DNA from: Apus apus
Taxonomy: Eukaryota > Chordata > Aves > Apodiformes > Apodidae
Reading direction: 5' to 3'
NCBI RefSeq assembly: GCF_020740795.1
Contig: NC_067283.1
Coordinates: forward strand, 3,003,659 to 3,067,658
Length of the DNA: 64,000 nt
Under the pieces are notes generated by a model. It saw nothing but the letters and a program-made list of their open reading frames with translations. It made no database searches and had not been told where the DNA came from. The position numbers and the translations under genes are program-made. This document shows positions 31,518 through 44,737 of this stretch, one piece after another; the first letter of the stretch is position 1; the number at the start of each line of letters is the position of its first letter.

Positions 31518-32681
31518 TCATGCATTGGTGATACTCAACATTTCTATCTCAGCTGCATATCTACTGCAAGACTGGCTTGTCTCCGAGGGCTGGATGTCAA
31601 AGAAAGCACTTCTCCTGAAAATGGCCCGAGGGATCTTCCACAGGTACAACCTGAATCGTTTTTTCACAAAAGCATAGAGCAAAGGGTTGAGACAGCAGTG
31701 GACAAAGGACAAACTCTCCGTGACCTGCATGGCATAGTCCAACTGCCTGCTGCTCTCACAGCTCCTGATCACGCCAGCATCTTGGAGGGAGTGAAGAATG
31801 AGGACAATGTTGTAAGGGAACCACAGGATAAAGAAGACACTCACCAGAGCAACGACTAAGCAGAGTGCTCTCCTTGACCCAGGCATCTGAGACCTGGTGA
31901 GGACACACCCAATGCGGGAATAGCAAAACATCATGAAGAGGAAGGGGAAAAGGAAACCCAGGGTGTTCTGAATGACCCGAAAGACAACTTTCCAGAATAA
32001 GTGTTTCTGGCCATAATAATGCATGCACATGCTGGTTTTGTTGTGGATTTGCCTTGTTCTGGCAAAGAGGCCATCAGGAATGGAGAGAAGGATGGAAAGG
32101 ACCCATAACATCAACAAGATGAGGATGGACTTCCTCCGTGCCATGGAGCTGCGAGGAGAGCACGCATGGACTATCTGCAGGTACATGTCCAGACTCATGC
32201 AGCTCACAAAAAAGATACCACTGTAGAAATTCACAGTGTACATGGCATTTAATACCGGGCACAGGATGTCCCAGGTCACCCACTGAGAAATGTAGAGAGC
32301 CCAAAAAGGAAGGGTTAGCAGCAAGAAGAAGTCTGAAACCACCAGGTTCAGCAGATACACCTCGGTCATCTTCTTTTTCTTCTTGATGTACATAATGAGG
32401 ACAATAAACAGGAGGGCATTCCCAGCCAACCCGACCAGGAAGACCACAGTGTAAAAAGATGGTAAGAATACTCTGCCAAAGGAAAGTACCTCTTCCTTTG
32501 TGCAGGGGCCATAGTGCACGTACTCCTCCTCCTCCAGGTACTCGTACGGGTAGTCACTCGAATTGGCAGCATCCAGCCAGGTGGCAGCAGTTGTTGTTGC
32601 CACCTTTGAAGCTGAGTTTGACAAGTGGCTGCCTAGGAGCAGAAGACAAGCGAAAGGGGTCAAAATGCTGCCCCAATCCAC
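31518..32681 (-). CDS. ACKR2: Atypical chemokine receptor 2 (D6-like)
   Basis: This seven-transmembrane receptor scavenges inflammatory CC chemokines by constitutive internalisation without G-protein signalling. The frame has 387 codons. Membrane segments are clear from FLPSFYTVVFLVGLAGNALLF (TM1) to TESLSFVHCCLNPLLYAFVKKRF (TM7 with the NPLLY motif). The N-terminus is acidic and Tyr-rich (YPYEYLEEEEYVHY), as expected for chemokine binding. The TM3 end reads DMYLQIVHA where signalling chemokine receptors have DRYLAIV; human ACKR2 has DKYLEIV as I recall. The stretch YSRIGCVL and the block LDYAMQVTESLSF also match ACKR2. A strong acceptor (CTTCTGCTCCTAG) ends at 32633, so the first 16-17 codons may be intronic and the true start in an upstream exon. 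Linkage to CYP8B1 and HIGD1A supports the call. Confidence 0.92.
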   Translation of the reverse strand: MDWGSILTPFACLLLLGSHLSNSASKVATTTAATWLDAANSSDYPYEYLEEEEYVHYGPCTKEEVLSFGRVFLPSFYTVVFLVGLAGNALLFIVLIMYIKKKKKMTEVYLLNLVVSDFFLLLTLPFWALYISQWVTWDILCPVLNAMYTVNFYSGIFFVSCMSLDMYLQIVHACSPRSSMARRKSILILLMLWVLSILLSIPDGLFARTRQIHNKTSMCMHYYGQKHLFWKVVFRVIQNTLGFLFPFLFMMFCYSRIGCVLTRSQMPGSRRALCLVVALVSVFFILWFPYNIVLILHSLQDAGVIRSCESSRQLDYAMQVTESLSFVHCCLNPLLYAFVKKRFRLYLWKIPRAIFRRSAFFDIQPSETSQSCSRYAAEIEMLSITNA

Positions 32682-33048
32682 CCAGGAAAGGCAAACGTTA
32701 CATCACGGAGGGTTTTCCTCTAGTTCATAGGTTTAATTTCTGCCACCTTCTGATAAGCATTTTGTGTCCTGCACCCCTTGGCCTTTGCCCATGGCATGGG
32801 GACAGGTGTCTGCACAGACACAGCAGAAAATAATCCTGGTTTCCTTACTCTGGCACGTTAAAACTTGAAAGTAAATGAGGAGGGTCCCCTCTGACATAAC
32901 TCACCACTTCCTCCTGATACCACTGCAGTCTTTTGAGGAAGTTTCTGGCATCTCTACTGCTCCTGGTAGGACACTGAGCCCTCTTCATACCAACTCTAGC
33001 ACACTAAACCATGGATTCTTGTAAAAGGTATTAGTAAGTGGAAAATAC

Positions 33049-33160
33049 AGAATCATGGAATGGTTTGGGTTGGAAGGGACCTTAAAGATTATCTAGTTCC
33101 AACCCCCATGCATGCATGACCTCCCACCAGACCAGGTCACTCAAAGCCTCACCAAAGGTA
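33049..33160 (-). mobile_element. CR1 3' end, reverse orientation
   Basis: GAATCATGGAATGGTTTGGG, TTGGAAGGGACCTTAAAG and the following CAACCCCCATGC block are the reverse complement of the CR1 tail. Confidence 0.75.
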
Positions 33161-36159
33161 AAGACATGTAGGCACCAGAATCAACTCCTGGATCAAGGCT
33201 AGAGGTAGAGATAGGGATTTAGCTGGAAGGATGTTGCTGGATTTGATCCTGCATGAGATCCTGCTGACCAAGGAGGGCGAGGGCTGTATGTTCAGCCACA
33301 CCCCAGGACTGCAGGCTGCTGTCAGTGTTTAGACAGCTGCAACCCAGATTTCAGGAAATTGTGACTGATTTGGAAAGCTTCCTACTTTTGGAGTCTGATT
33401 TCCAAAACAAGAACAACGCACACACAAGAACACAACAAGGATTTTGTTTTCCAAAAGCTGGACCATGGCTGTGGCTGAAGAGCCCAGTTCCCATTCACTG
33501 GGAAATGGGACCTGCCTGAGCCACCTCATGTCAGTACCATGAAGGTTAATGTGGTTTTCAAAAGTCAAGACTAATCTCCAGGCTCTGACAGCAAACCAGG
33601 GTTGTCACAGGGAAAAAACAGTGCAAATACCTCTCCACCCCTAAAACATATAATTTTTCAGCAATAGCCAAAGCTGCCCACTTTTCCCCTGGGGCTCATT
33701 TTTTCCAGCAATCCCAAAACAGGCATGGCTGTGTAGTTCCCTGCCTGCAGTCATTCCTGCCCTGGTCTCCTTGAGGATCTGTTTCTTCCACTGCCCAAGA
33801 GACCTGCAGCCACCAAGTAATGGGAGCCCCACCACTCCAAGTGGGTTAAGCAAAGCACCCAGGGTTTGGAATGGGGTGCTGAGGATGCCTGAGGGTGTGC
33901 AGCTGGAAGGGGAGAAGCCGTGGACATACCTGCTGCTGTCCCATGGCTATAACTGCTTAAATCCTCATTCCAGGCAATTCCAGGTAGCTGAAAGCAGAAG
34001 AAAATTTGAGTTAAGCTGGATTGAAATGTTTTCCTGCTGTCTCATATTTCTTCAGCAAGGGCCACTGAGCAATTCAGACAGAGCAGCCATGGGGGGCAGA
34101 GATCCACCATGGGACAGTGCTAGAAAAATACTATTCTGGGAATTAGCTTTTTTAATTCTGTCTCTATTTCATATTTGGGAGGAAATTCTTCCTTAGCCAT
34201 GTACAGTTCTGACTGTACACCTTTGAGAAGAATCCAAAGCTGCCCACCCTTCTGATCCCAGCAATATCCAGTAAGACCCCTAAACACTTTGCCCACCCCC
34301 CCCCCTCCCATACACACCGTATCAGGAGAAGTCAAGCTCAAAATTTCCATTTCTGGGTCACTTTCAGGCCACCAAGATGCCTCTTCTCCTTCTGCCACGT
34401 CTTCCCCGCTCCATGTCACACTTGCACTGAGATTCCCATTCCCACCCTGTAGCTCATAGCAGGGAAATGAGGAATGCAACATGGGCTGAGCTCAGAAATG
34501 AATCCCAGCTGGACAGAGCACCGGTGCTCACCAGCTGGCGAACCTTCCAGAAGAAAAAAGAACCTCTCCAGGTTTCTTGTGCAGCTTTGCCTGCAAGCAA
34601 GAAGCAGGAAATGCACTTACAGGAGCTTCTTCTCCACCGTGGGCAGTTCCCATCCTGCCAGATGCTTGAATCAGCCTTTTGGGAACCTCTTTTACTTTCA
34701 GAAGAGCACGGGCAGGAAATGTGAGCCCAGTGTGACCTTGCTGTTTTGTTTGGCCTTTTCCTGGTGTTGATGAGTGACATGACAGCACCACCCTGTCATG
34801 TCCCAGCATTTGTGCCTCTGCAGGATCTGCAGCTAGTGTCTGCATCCAATTGTGGGCTTTGCCTCCTGAGATACTCATCAAGACCTCTGTGCCTCCAGCC
34901 ATGGGTGCTGTGGGGACCCAGCACCCTTCCTAGGGAAACACAACCTGCTCTTGTATAGCTCGAGTCAGGCACCACGTCAGGGATGGGCAGAGCCTCTGGG
35001 GCCAAGGACACCTGTCAGCACAATGAGAAGATTGCTGGTGGATCCCATGCACCCCAGCATGCCCAGGCTGGGTGGTGAGGCCACCCACAACATAGTCTGA
35101 AATAGGATTGTCTGGGATGTGCCAGACCAGGGTCACCCAAACAAGCACAGGCACCCTTGCTTAAACTGAATTGGTTCCTTTTGCCCTTCTCTGAATTCCC
35201 CTGCATACTTTTCCCCTGTTCATCTTGATCCTCCTCTTTTCTCCACCCCATCTCCTTCCAAACCAGCCATCTGCTCCTAATTACTTTTGTCCTGTTAGTT
35301 CTGGGTTTGCTGCATCCCAACCCCAGATGTGGCAACAAGTTCTCTCTTGTTATTTTGTTTTCTAAAAGCTTTAATTAGAAATTTCTGCCCTTGCCTAAGA
35401 GGTGGATACTGAGATGATGTTCACCCTGCCCACCTCCCAGTCCCCCCTGGCTGGACTGGACCTGCTTGGTCTCTGCACCAACAGGCTCCTGGGGCTGAGA
35501 CAACTCATGTAGAAATCTGCATTTTTCCCAGTAAATCCAAATAAACCACCTGCTACTTGGACACTGCAGGATCCCCATCCTCTGAAACAGCTCCTGGTGG
35601 GGACACTGCCAGGGCTGGGTGCTCCAAGGGGACAATCAGAAATCCTTGCAGACAGCAGCAAAGCCTTGCAAGTGGAACTGGAGTAAAGAGTTTACTGCCT
35701 TGGTTGAACGTGCAGAGATTGATGACAGCAGAGATGTGCCAGGCTCCTGGCACTGCCACAGGGACATTTTGGGGACAGCTTCACGGCATGACCCATCACT
35801 CATCTGCCAAAGGTGTCTTTGATAAAGCAGTTTATCAGAGATGTTTTAGAGCATCACCACTGGTGAAGGGTCACACTCTAGATTGTCTCCCTCATCTCAC
35901 CACCAAAGAGGGCCACAGGGAACACTTTGACCATGCCAAGGTCATTGCCTTTACCAGCCCTGGTATAAACCCCAAAAGGCCTCAGTAAAAACAGGAGAAC
36001 TGAGCAGAAGCAATGGCCACAGACCCTCACCCAACCCACACCCTGGCAGGTCAACCCACAGAGAGAAACATGGCATTTTTACCCCTACTCATCTGTGCCA
36101 CCATCAGCTGGGGCACGTGTGCTCGCATTAAAAAGACTTCATACAATAAATATATAGAG

Positions 36160-36500
36160 AATCATAGGATTGTTTGGGTTGGAACAGACCTTTAAGATCA
36201 TCAAGTCCAGCCATTAACCTAACTCTACCAAGGCCACCCCTGCCCCACGTCCCTCAGGATCACATCTCCAGGGCCTGGAAACCCCTCCAGGGATGGGGAC
36301 TCCCCCCCTGCCCTGGGCAGCCTGGGCCAGGCCCTGACAACCCTTGCCAGGAAGGAATTGTTCCCCAGATCCAACCTCAGCCTCCCCTGACACAACTTGA
36401 GGCCGGTTCCTCTTGTGCCATCCCTTGTTCCTGGGGAGCAGAGCCCGACCCCCACCTTGCTGCACCCTCCTTTCAGGGATTTGTAGAATATGGGCAGCAT
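36160..36500 (-). mobile_element. CR1 3' fragment, reverse orientation
   Basis: GAATCATAGGATTGTTTGGG, GACCTTTAAGATCATCAAGT and then CTCCAGGGATGGGGACTCC identify an older CR1 copy of about 340 bp. Confidence 0.8.
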
Positions 36501-37350
36501 AAAATTTAGGAGAGAGCAAGAAGCTGCTCGCCAAGCCGAGACGCGGGGTCAGTATGTGAGAGCAGTTTCATTAGCCCAGCAATTAAAATGAAATCAGTTC
36601 TTTGTTTTTAATTGAGTTTCTCCCCCGAAGCACACAGATCACCCAGAGCTGCAGGGAGGGAAACGTCCCTCTGGGAGTCACCGGAGAAAAGCAGCCTTCA
36701 CTGTAATGTATTACAAGATTTTAACTCAATTTGGGGGCTCTTAATTGCATGGATTTTTTGTTGTTGTTGTTTTCTTTCAGCCCTAATGGCTTGGGCAATT
36801 AGAGTAACCAGATTATCCCTAATGGGAAGTGGATTGGAAGACACAGGGGTACTAACAAACGCTGATCTGAGCCACTTTCACCCTGCCAAAAATGCAGCAG
36901 GTGAGCTGGGGAGTTGGCCCCATTTTTGCTCCTCCCTGTGCTTGGAGATGGGGAGTCAAAAAATCACACCAGAGCTCTGCACCGGGCAGGGCTTCTGGAC
37001 CAAAAATAAAGACCTTTTTGTTGGTGTTTTTCCTCCCACGGGGTTGAAGAGAGGGTTTTAGGCACCTGCAGGATCTCCAAGGGATTTTTCCTCCTGCTCT
37101 AGGGTTCGGTTGGAAGTCAGGAGCCTTTTCAAAGTCGGGTCCAAAATCCACCACCCGGCAGCCAAGCGGTGGCAGAGGGAGCGCTGCCTGGAAGCTGAAA
37201 TGTAGGGGAAGAGTGTGAATAAATCCATTCGGAGGAGGGAAAAGCGGGCTCTGACTTGTGGCCTCTGCCTCATAGGGGCTGCGGGCAGGGCCGGGCAGGG
37301 GAAATGTGGGGCGGGCAGGTGTGGGCAGGTGCTGGGGCGGGTGCGGGGTC

Positions 37351-37910
37351 AGGTTCAGGATCAGTCCAGGGGCAGTTCGGGGGCAGTCCAGGGGCAGTTC
37401 AGGATCAGTTCAGGGGCAGTTCGGGGGCAGTTCGGGGGCAGTTCAGGATCAGTCCAGGGGCAGTTCAGGGGCAGTCCAGGGGCAGTTTGGGGGCAGTTCG
37501 GGGGCAGTTCAGGATCAGTCCAGGGGCAGTTCAGGGGCAGTCCAGGGGCAGTTCAGGGGCAGTTCGGGGGCAGTTCAGGATCAGTCCAGGGGCAGTCCAG
37601 GGGCAGTTCGGGGGCAGTTCGGGGGCAGTTCAGGATCAGTTCAGGGGCAGTTCAGGGGCAGTTCAGGGGCAGTTCAGGATCAGTCCAGGGGCAGTTCAGG
37701 GGCAGTTCAGGGGCAGTTCGGGGGCAGTTCAGGACCAGTCCGGGGGCAGTTCGGGGGCAGTTCAGGGACAGTCCAGGGGCAGTTCAGGGACAGTCCAGGG
37801 GCAGTTCAGGGACAGTCCAGGGGCAGTTCGGGGGCAGTTCAGGGGCAGTTCAGGAGCAGTTCAGCGGCAGTTCAGGATCAGTCCCGGGGCAGTTCGGGGA
37901 CAGCCCAGGA
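37351..37910. repeat. G-rich minisatellite, 11-bp unit CAGGGGCAGTT
   Basis: About 50 tandem copies of an 11 bp unit run without interruption. Variants are CGGGGGCAGTT, CAGGGGCAGTC, CAGGATCAGTC and CAGGGACAGTC. The variants alternate in higher-order blocks, for example two to four GGGG units followed by one GATC unit. Because 11 is not a multiple of three and no unit contains a stop, all three + strand frames are open across it, which produces spurious Gly/Gln/Ser/Val repeat proteins. It ends about 50 bp before the first CRE of the HIGD1A promoter. Confidence 0.97.
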
Positions 37911-37963
37911 CCACTCCAGCCCACCCCAGACCCCTCACCCCCCTCTCTCCCGCCCGCCCGGTG

Positions 37964-37989
37964 TGACGTCACTCCCCGCGCTGACGTCA
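37964..37989 (+). promoter_or_regulatory. Twin CRE sites TGACGTCA
   Basis: Two perfect 8 bp CRE palindromes start 18 bp apart. CREB/ATF family factors bind this sequence. They sit about 200 bp upstream of the likely HIGD1A start. Confidence 0.75.
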
Positions 37990-38086
37990 CTTGTTGCCCC
38001 TTCCTCCCCCTCCCTTCCCCACCGTCACGTGGACAGCGACCCCTCTCCCGATTGGCCGGCGGCGGGGCGGCCTTGGCGCGGGGCAC

Positions 38087-38105
38087 GCTGGGAGTTGTGG
38101 TTCCC
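38087..38105 (+). promoter_or_regulatory. ZNF143/THAP11-type element
   Basis: GCTGGGAGTTGTGGTTCCC is one base from the reverse complement of the known ACTACAACTCCCAGC promoter element, which is common at housekeeping and mitochondrial gene promoters. Confidence 0.55.
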
Positions 38106-38199
38106 TGGGGCTGGGCGGGCGCCTCAGGGCTGGGGGCGTGGCCAGCGCCGGCCAATAAGAGGCGGGGGGCGGGGCGTGGCGCGGCAGAGCGGCGGGGGC

Positions 38200-38266
38200 G
38201 GCGGGGGCGGCGCGGGGGGAGCGCGGCACCGCGTGGGCAGCGCCGGGGCCTCGGGACACCCGCCCG
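38200..38266 (+). other. HIGD1A: Probable non-coding first exon of HIGD1A
   Basis: The left edge is a guess from CCAAT and GC-box spacing. The right edge is the donor GTAGGG at 38267. The next exon in frame is at 40028, so this exon would be entirely 5'UTR. The 1.76 kb intron between them shows no gene. Confidence 0.4.
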
Positions 38267-40027
38267 GTAGGGACCCGGGGGGGCAAAGCGGGGCCGCAGG
38301 GGGTTGGGGAGCGGGCTGGGCCGCGGGCTGGGCCGCGGGAGGCTTTGGGGAGCGGCGTCTGGGGCAGCGGCCCCGGGTGGGTGGAGGAGCCTGGGCCTGG
38401 GGTAGGGCAGAAGCCCGATGTGGGGCTGGGGTGGGGTGGGAAAGCCGGGGTGGGGGGTACGGCAGGGTTTGGGAAGGGAGCCTGGCGGTGCCCAGCGCCA
38501 GGAGGGGCGCTGGGTGCTGTCACCTTGCCCCGAGCCTCCCCGCGGCGGGTTTCAGCAAGGTCAGGGCAGCCGGGACGTGTGTGTTGCCCGGCGGCCTCAG
38601 CCCCGTGTCCAGCCCGGCCTCTGCGGGAGCTGAAGGTCGTGGAAGCCTCTTAAGAAAGATCCGTCTGGCAGCCTCGCCTCTGGCTGTCTCTGCCTCTCCT
38701 GCGTGACTGGGTGCTCTCGTGTTTCCTTCTCCGAATGAGTCAGGTTAAATGTAACTCCTATGGAGGAAATCATGGTAGCCGCAGCCGGCGCAGAGAGACC
38801 CAGTTCTTTGGCCTTGCAGATGAAATGGTTTGCACGTCTAGTTTAAAAAGCAGTCAGCCTGCTGAAATGGATGTGTCTAAAATGCTCCTTAACCAGTTCG
38901 AAATGTATCTTTTCCGTGTGTTTAGTAACCCCTGCTTAAGTTAAAGTTAAATTCCCACTGGCTTATTTCAAGAGTTTGGAGTTCTTCCCCGGGAGGCTGA
39001 GCTGTGTTGTGCTGCTGAGCCTGTTGATGGCAAAACTGGCAGGACACTGGTAGAGATTTTCCTGGCAGTGACCTTTGCAGTGTCGCTGAGCTCGGGGAAA
39101 CAGGCACTGATTGAAGAGAGGTGCTTACACCGAGTGCTTTAGAGGGAAAAGGTCTTGGAGTAATCTGTGATAGGGACAGCATGACAAGGTGGCAAGGCCT
39201 GCTGGGTGGTGTCACCAGTTGGGTGAGGTTGCCTGACTCAGTAGAGCCCTTTTCAGGGCTGTTGCTGTCGGTTTGTTTTTTTTCCTTGGAGGCAGGTGAA
39301 AAAATCACCTGTGCTGCAGTCAGCTCTGCCCATCTTCTTGATGGGTCCCCACACCAGTCTGAGGCCTCTCAGGGGCTTCAGGACTGATTCCTGCTCCTCA
39401 GCAGCTGCTGTTTCACACTCAGTGTTCTCCAGCAGAAGTTGGGAGCTGTTGCAGTGGTGAATGAGGTGGGATAGGCTGTAGTAGTGACCGAGGAGCTGCC
39501 AGGCAGGGCTGACCTCCCAAGGCAGCTCACGAGTTTCCATCCAGAGCACTTTGGTTGCTCTTCTTGGCAGGCAGTGAAAGGGGAGTCATGAAGTTGCCTG
39601 AGGTCAGAGCTCCCATTAAGGAATGGCCTCTGAAAGCAAAGTTGTGTGCTGGGGGATGGAAGTCCTAAAAGGAAACGCAGGCAGTGACCAAAGCTTTCAG
39701 TAGCTTCTTGCTGCCTGTGAGAGTGGCAGGGGGGACACTGGGATCTGCAGTAGGATGAAAAGGGATGGTAGAAATTTGTTGCTTTGCTACTATTTTGTTA
39801 GATTTTTTGTCCTCTGCTAGTATGCAGTGACCTTGCTTCCCAAGTCTTCACTTGAATTAAATCTTCTGTATGTGGCTCATCAGCTCAAATTTAGCTCTCG
39901 TGCTTGAACTTTTCTGTGTGGACATTTATGACTGGTGGAAGACATGAGGGGCTTTCTTTTTTTCTAAACATTCTCTTAACTGTGTGTTTCTAAAACCTGA
40001 AGAGAGACTCTTTTTTTGTCTTCACAG

Positions 40028-43131
<3,104 letters not shown>

Positions 43132-44075
43132 TGGAAAGCTGACTGGGGTCTCTTCCCTGGTAGCAGCCTGTGTACTGCAGCTACAAACCTCATATCGAGG
43201 GGTTCTTGAGGAAAAATAATAATAATATGTGGTATTTAGAGAATTGCCCTGTATCTGTTTTGTGTAGGGTGCCTTGAAGCTGGCAGCCTAAAGGATTGCA
43301 GGCTGGGGGAGCCGGGTCTGGCTCTCTCAGACCAGCACTACCACGGCACACGTTTCAGGGGCTATAACAGAGAACAATCCTTTTATCCTCCCCTCCACTG
43401 CCAACTCAGCCCTAAAATTGGTGACTCCTTATTTTTAATTTTGTTTTTTTTGCTGCCGTTGCCCAAATCCATGAAGTCTGAACCAGCCTCTGCCAGGCCT
43501 CAGGCAGGAGGTGTCTCTAAGGTCGTGCGTGACCCCTTGGCTGTCGTTTTTCACCCGGGGTGCTCATCAGCCTCCAGCTTGGTAACTTAAAAGCTTCCAG
43601 TAGCACTGAATGACTTCTAAAATACTGAGAAACATATAAACATCTATTTTTGTTTATTTAAGGCACGAGAGAAGTATTTGGTATATTGCAGCTATTTAAA
43701 TGTTCTATTTATTCATTGTTAATGAAGACACAGGCTCCCTATTTTTACTCTAGTTTTGCAGATTCCTGGATTACTGTATTTTGTAACTTTATTTACAGTG
43801 TTCTTCTGAATAGCATATTTAAATGTACCGTTTAAAATACACCTTGTGAAAACTAAACCTTGATTTGGTGTTCTAATTTCAGTGTACAATCTAGATCTGC
43901 TTTCTGCAGTGTCACTCCCTGTGGAAGCTTTAAAACATTTAAACCCGAAGAGCCCTCATCATCTTTGAGGTGTCACAACCCTTCTCTGTAAATTGCCACT
44001 GTTATTTTCCACTCGAACCCCTTGTATCACCAACAGCAGCCACGAAAATAAATGTGTTGATAAAACTCGTTTGTA
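43132..44075 (+). other. HIGD1A: HIGD1A 3'UTR
   Basis: The region after the stop is AT-rich in its second half (43600-43880) and contains no other gene. It ends shortly after the polyadenylation signal at 44047-44052. Confidence 0.65.
44047..44052 (+). terminator. HIGD1A: HIGD1A polyadenylation signal AATAAA
   Basis: A perfect AATAAA about 0.9 kb after the stop is followed by GTGTTGATAAAACTCGTTTG, a GT-rich downstream stretch. No competing AATAAA is seen between the stop and this point. Confidence 0.65.
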
Positions 44076-44631
44076 AAAAAAAAACAAACAACCCTCGTTT
44101 TCTCCTGTGAGCTTACATTCCATGGTGACACGATGATGTCTCTCTGTGATAATTACTGCGATGTGCATGCTGCACCTCTTGTCTCTGACGTTGTACAGAA
44201 GAGTAAGAGATGAAATATGAATAAATCTGCGAGCACTGGACATAAGTTTTTGGCTATGGATTTGTTGGGGAGCTGCTCCTGAGGGAGCCCCCTGAGGAAG
44301 GAGGAGGGGGGGGGAGGGGGTGAGCTTCTCTGCATCCATAAAAATCACCTGAGAGGGTGCAACGCTGCTGGACAACGCGTTCCCAGCCGCTCCAGTCCTG
44401 CCGCCCTTCAGGCCTTGCCCCGAGGCCTCCCTCCCGGGGCTGCAGCCGGGCGGGCCCAGAGCAGCAGGGACCCTCCCCCACCCAAGGCCGTTTCCTTGTC
44501 GCTGCCCGCCTCCTCCCCACCTTGGGGCGGGGGTTAAGGGGCAGCTCGGTCGCCCCGAGGGGCTGGGCTGCCCGCGGGAAGGGGAGGCCCGGGGCTCTGA
44601 GGGAGGGAGCGGCGATGGCGGCCGGGCGGCG

Positions 44632-44703
44632 GCGCATGCGCGGTGGTGGCGGCCGGGCTGCGGCGCATGCGCGGTGGTGGCGGCCGGGCTGCGGCGCATG
44701 CGC
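44632..44703 (+). promoter_or_regulatory. Three NRF1-type sites GCGCATGCGC in a 31-bp tandem repeat
   Basis: GCGCATGCGC occurs at 44632-44641, 44663-44672 and 44694-44703. The spacing is exactly 31 bp because the unit, the palindrome plus GGTGGTGGCGGCCGGGCTGC, is tandemly repeated. NRF1 binds the YGCGCAYGCGCR class and drives many CpG-island promoters. Confidence 0.8.
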
Positions 44704-44723
44704 GGTCCCGCTCCCAGGGCGCC

Positions 44724-44737
44724 GTTGCTATGGGAAC
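44724..44737 (+). promoter_or_regulatory. RFX X-box GTTGCTATGGGAAC
   Basis: The motif is an imperfect palindrome matching the RFX X-box consensus (GTNRCCATGGYAAC class) with small deviations. It lies 20 bp after the last NRF1 palindrome. RFX factors activate cilia and centriole genes, which fits CCDC13. Confidence 0.65.

Larger units (their letters stand above)
32682..37350. other. Intergenic region upstream of ACKR2 and HIGD1A
   Basis: This 4.7 kb stretch holds two reverse CR1 tails (33049-33160 and 36160-36500) and an AT-rich block with homeodomain-type cores (36540-36860). Non-coding first exon(s) of ACKR2 probably lie here but cannot be placed. The small open frames show no recognisable domains. 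Confidence 0.55.
37930..38530 (+). promoter_or_regulatory. HIGD1A: CpG-island promoter of HIGD1A
   Basis: The block is dense in CG dinucleotides with no TATA box. It carries two full CRE palindromes (37964-37971 and 37982-37989), an E-box CACGTG (38026-38031), an inverted CCAAT (38051-38055), a ZNF143/THAP11-like element (38087-38105), a direct CCAAT (38152-38156) and several GC boxes around 38160-38215. A splice donor CGCCCG|GTAGGG at 38266/38267 fits the end of a non-coding first exon, so transcription probably starts near 38200. Confidence 0.75.

Noticed and set aside
33640-34260. Possible local duplication (AAAGCTGCCCAC at about 33668 and about 34236)
   Set aside because: Only about 12 bp match well and flanking similarity is poor; chance cannot be excluded.
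36612-37061. 149-codon frame with a hydrophobic stretch
   Set aside because: The hydrophobic part is encoded by a GTT/TTG-rich low-complexity tract; no domain and no neighbours in phase.
37215-38706. Three overlapping long + strand open frames (236-466 codons) with GQFRGSSGAV-type repeats
   Set aside because: They exist only because an 11-bp repeat without stop triplets is open in all frames; composition is repeat-driven, and the region is a promoter-side minisatellite.
38735-38944. 77-codon frame in HIGD1A intron 1 (MSQVKCNSYGGNHGSRSRR...)
   Set aside because: No family recognised, no splice partners and no conserved context. Probably chance, though a small upstream exon cannot be fully excluded.
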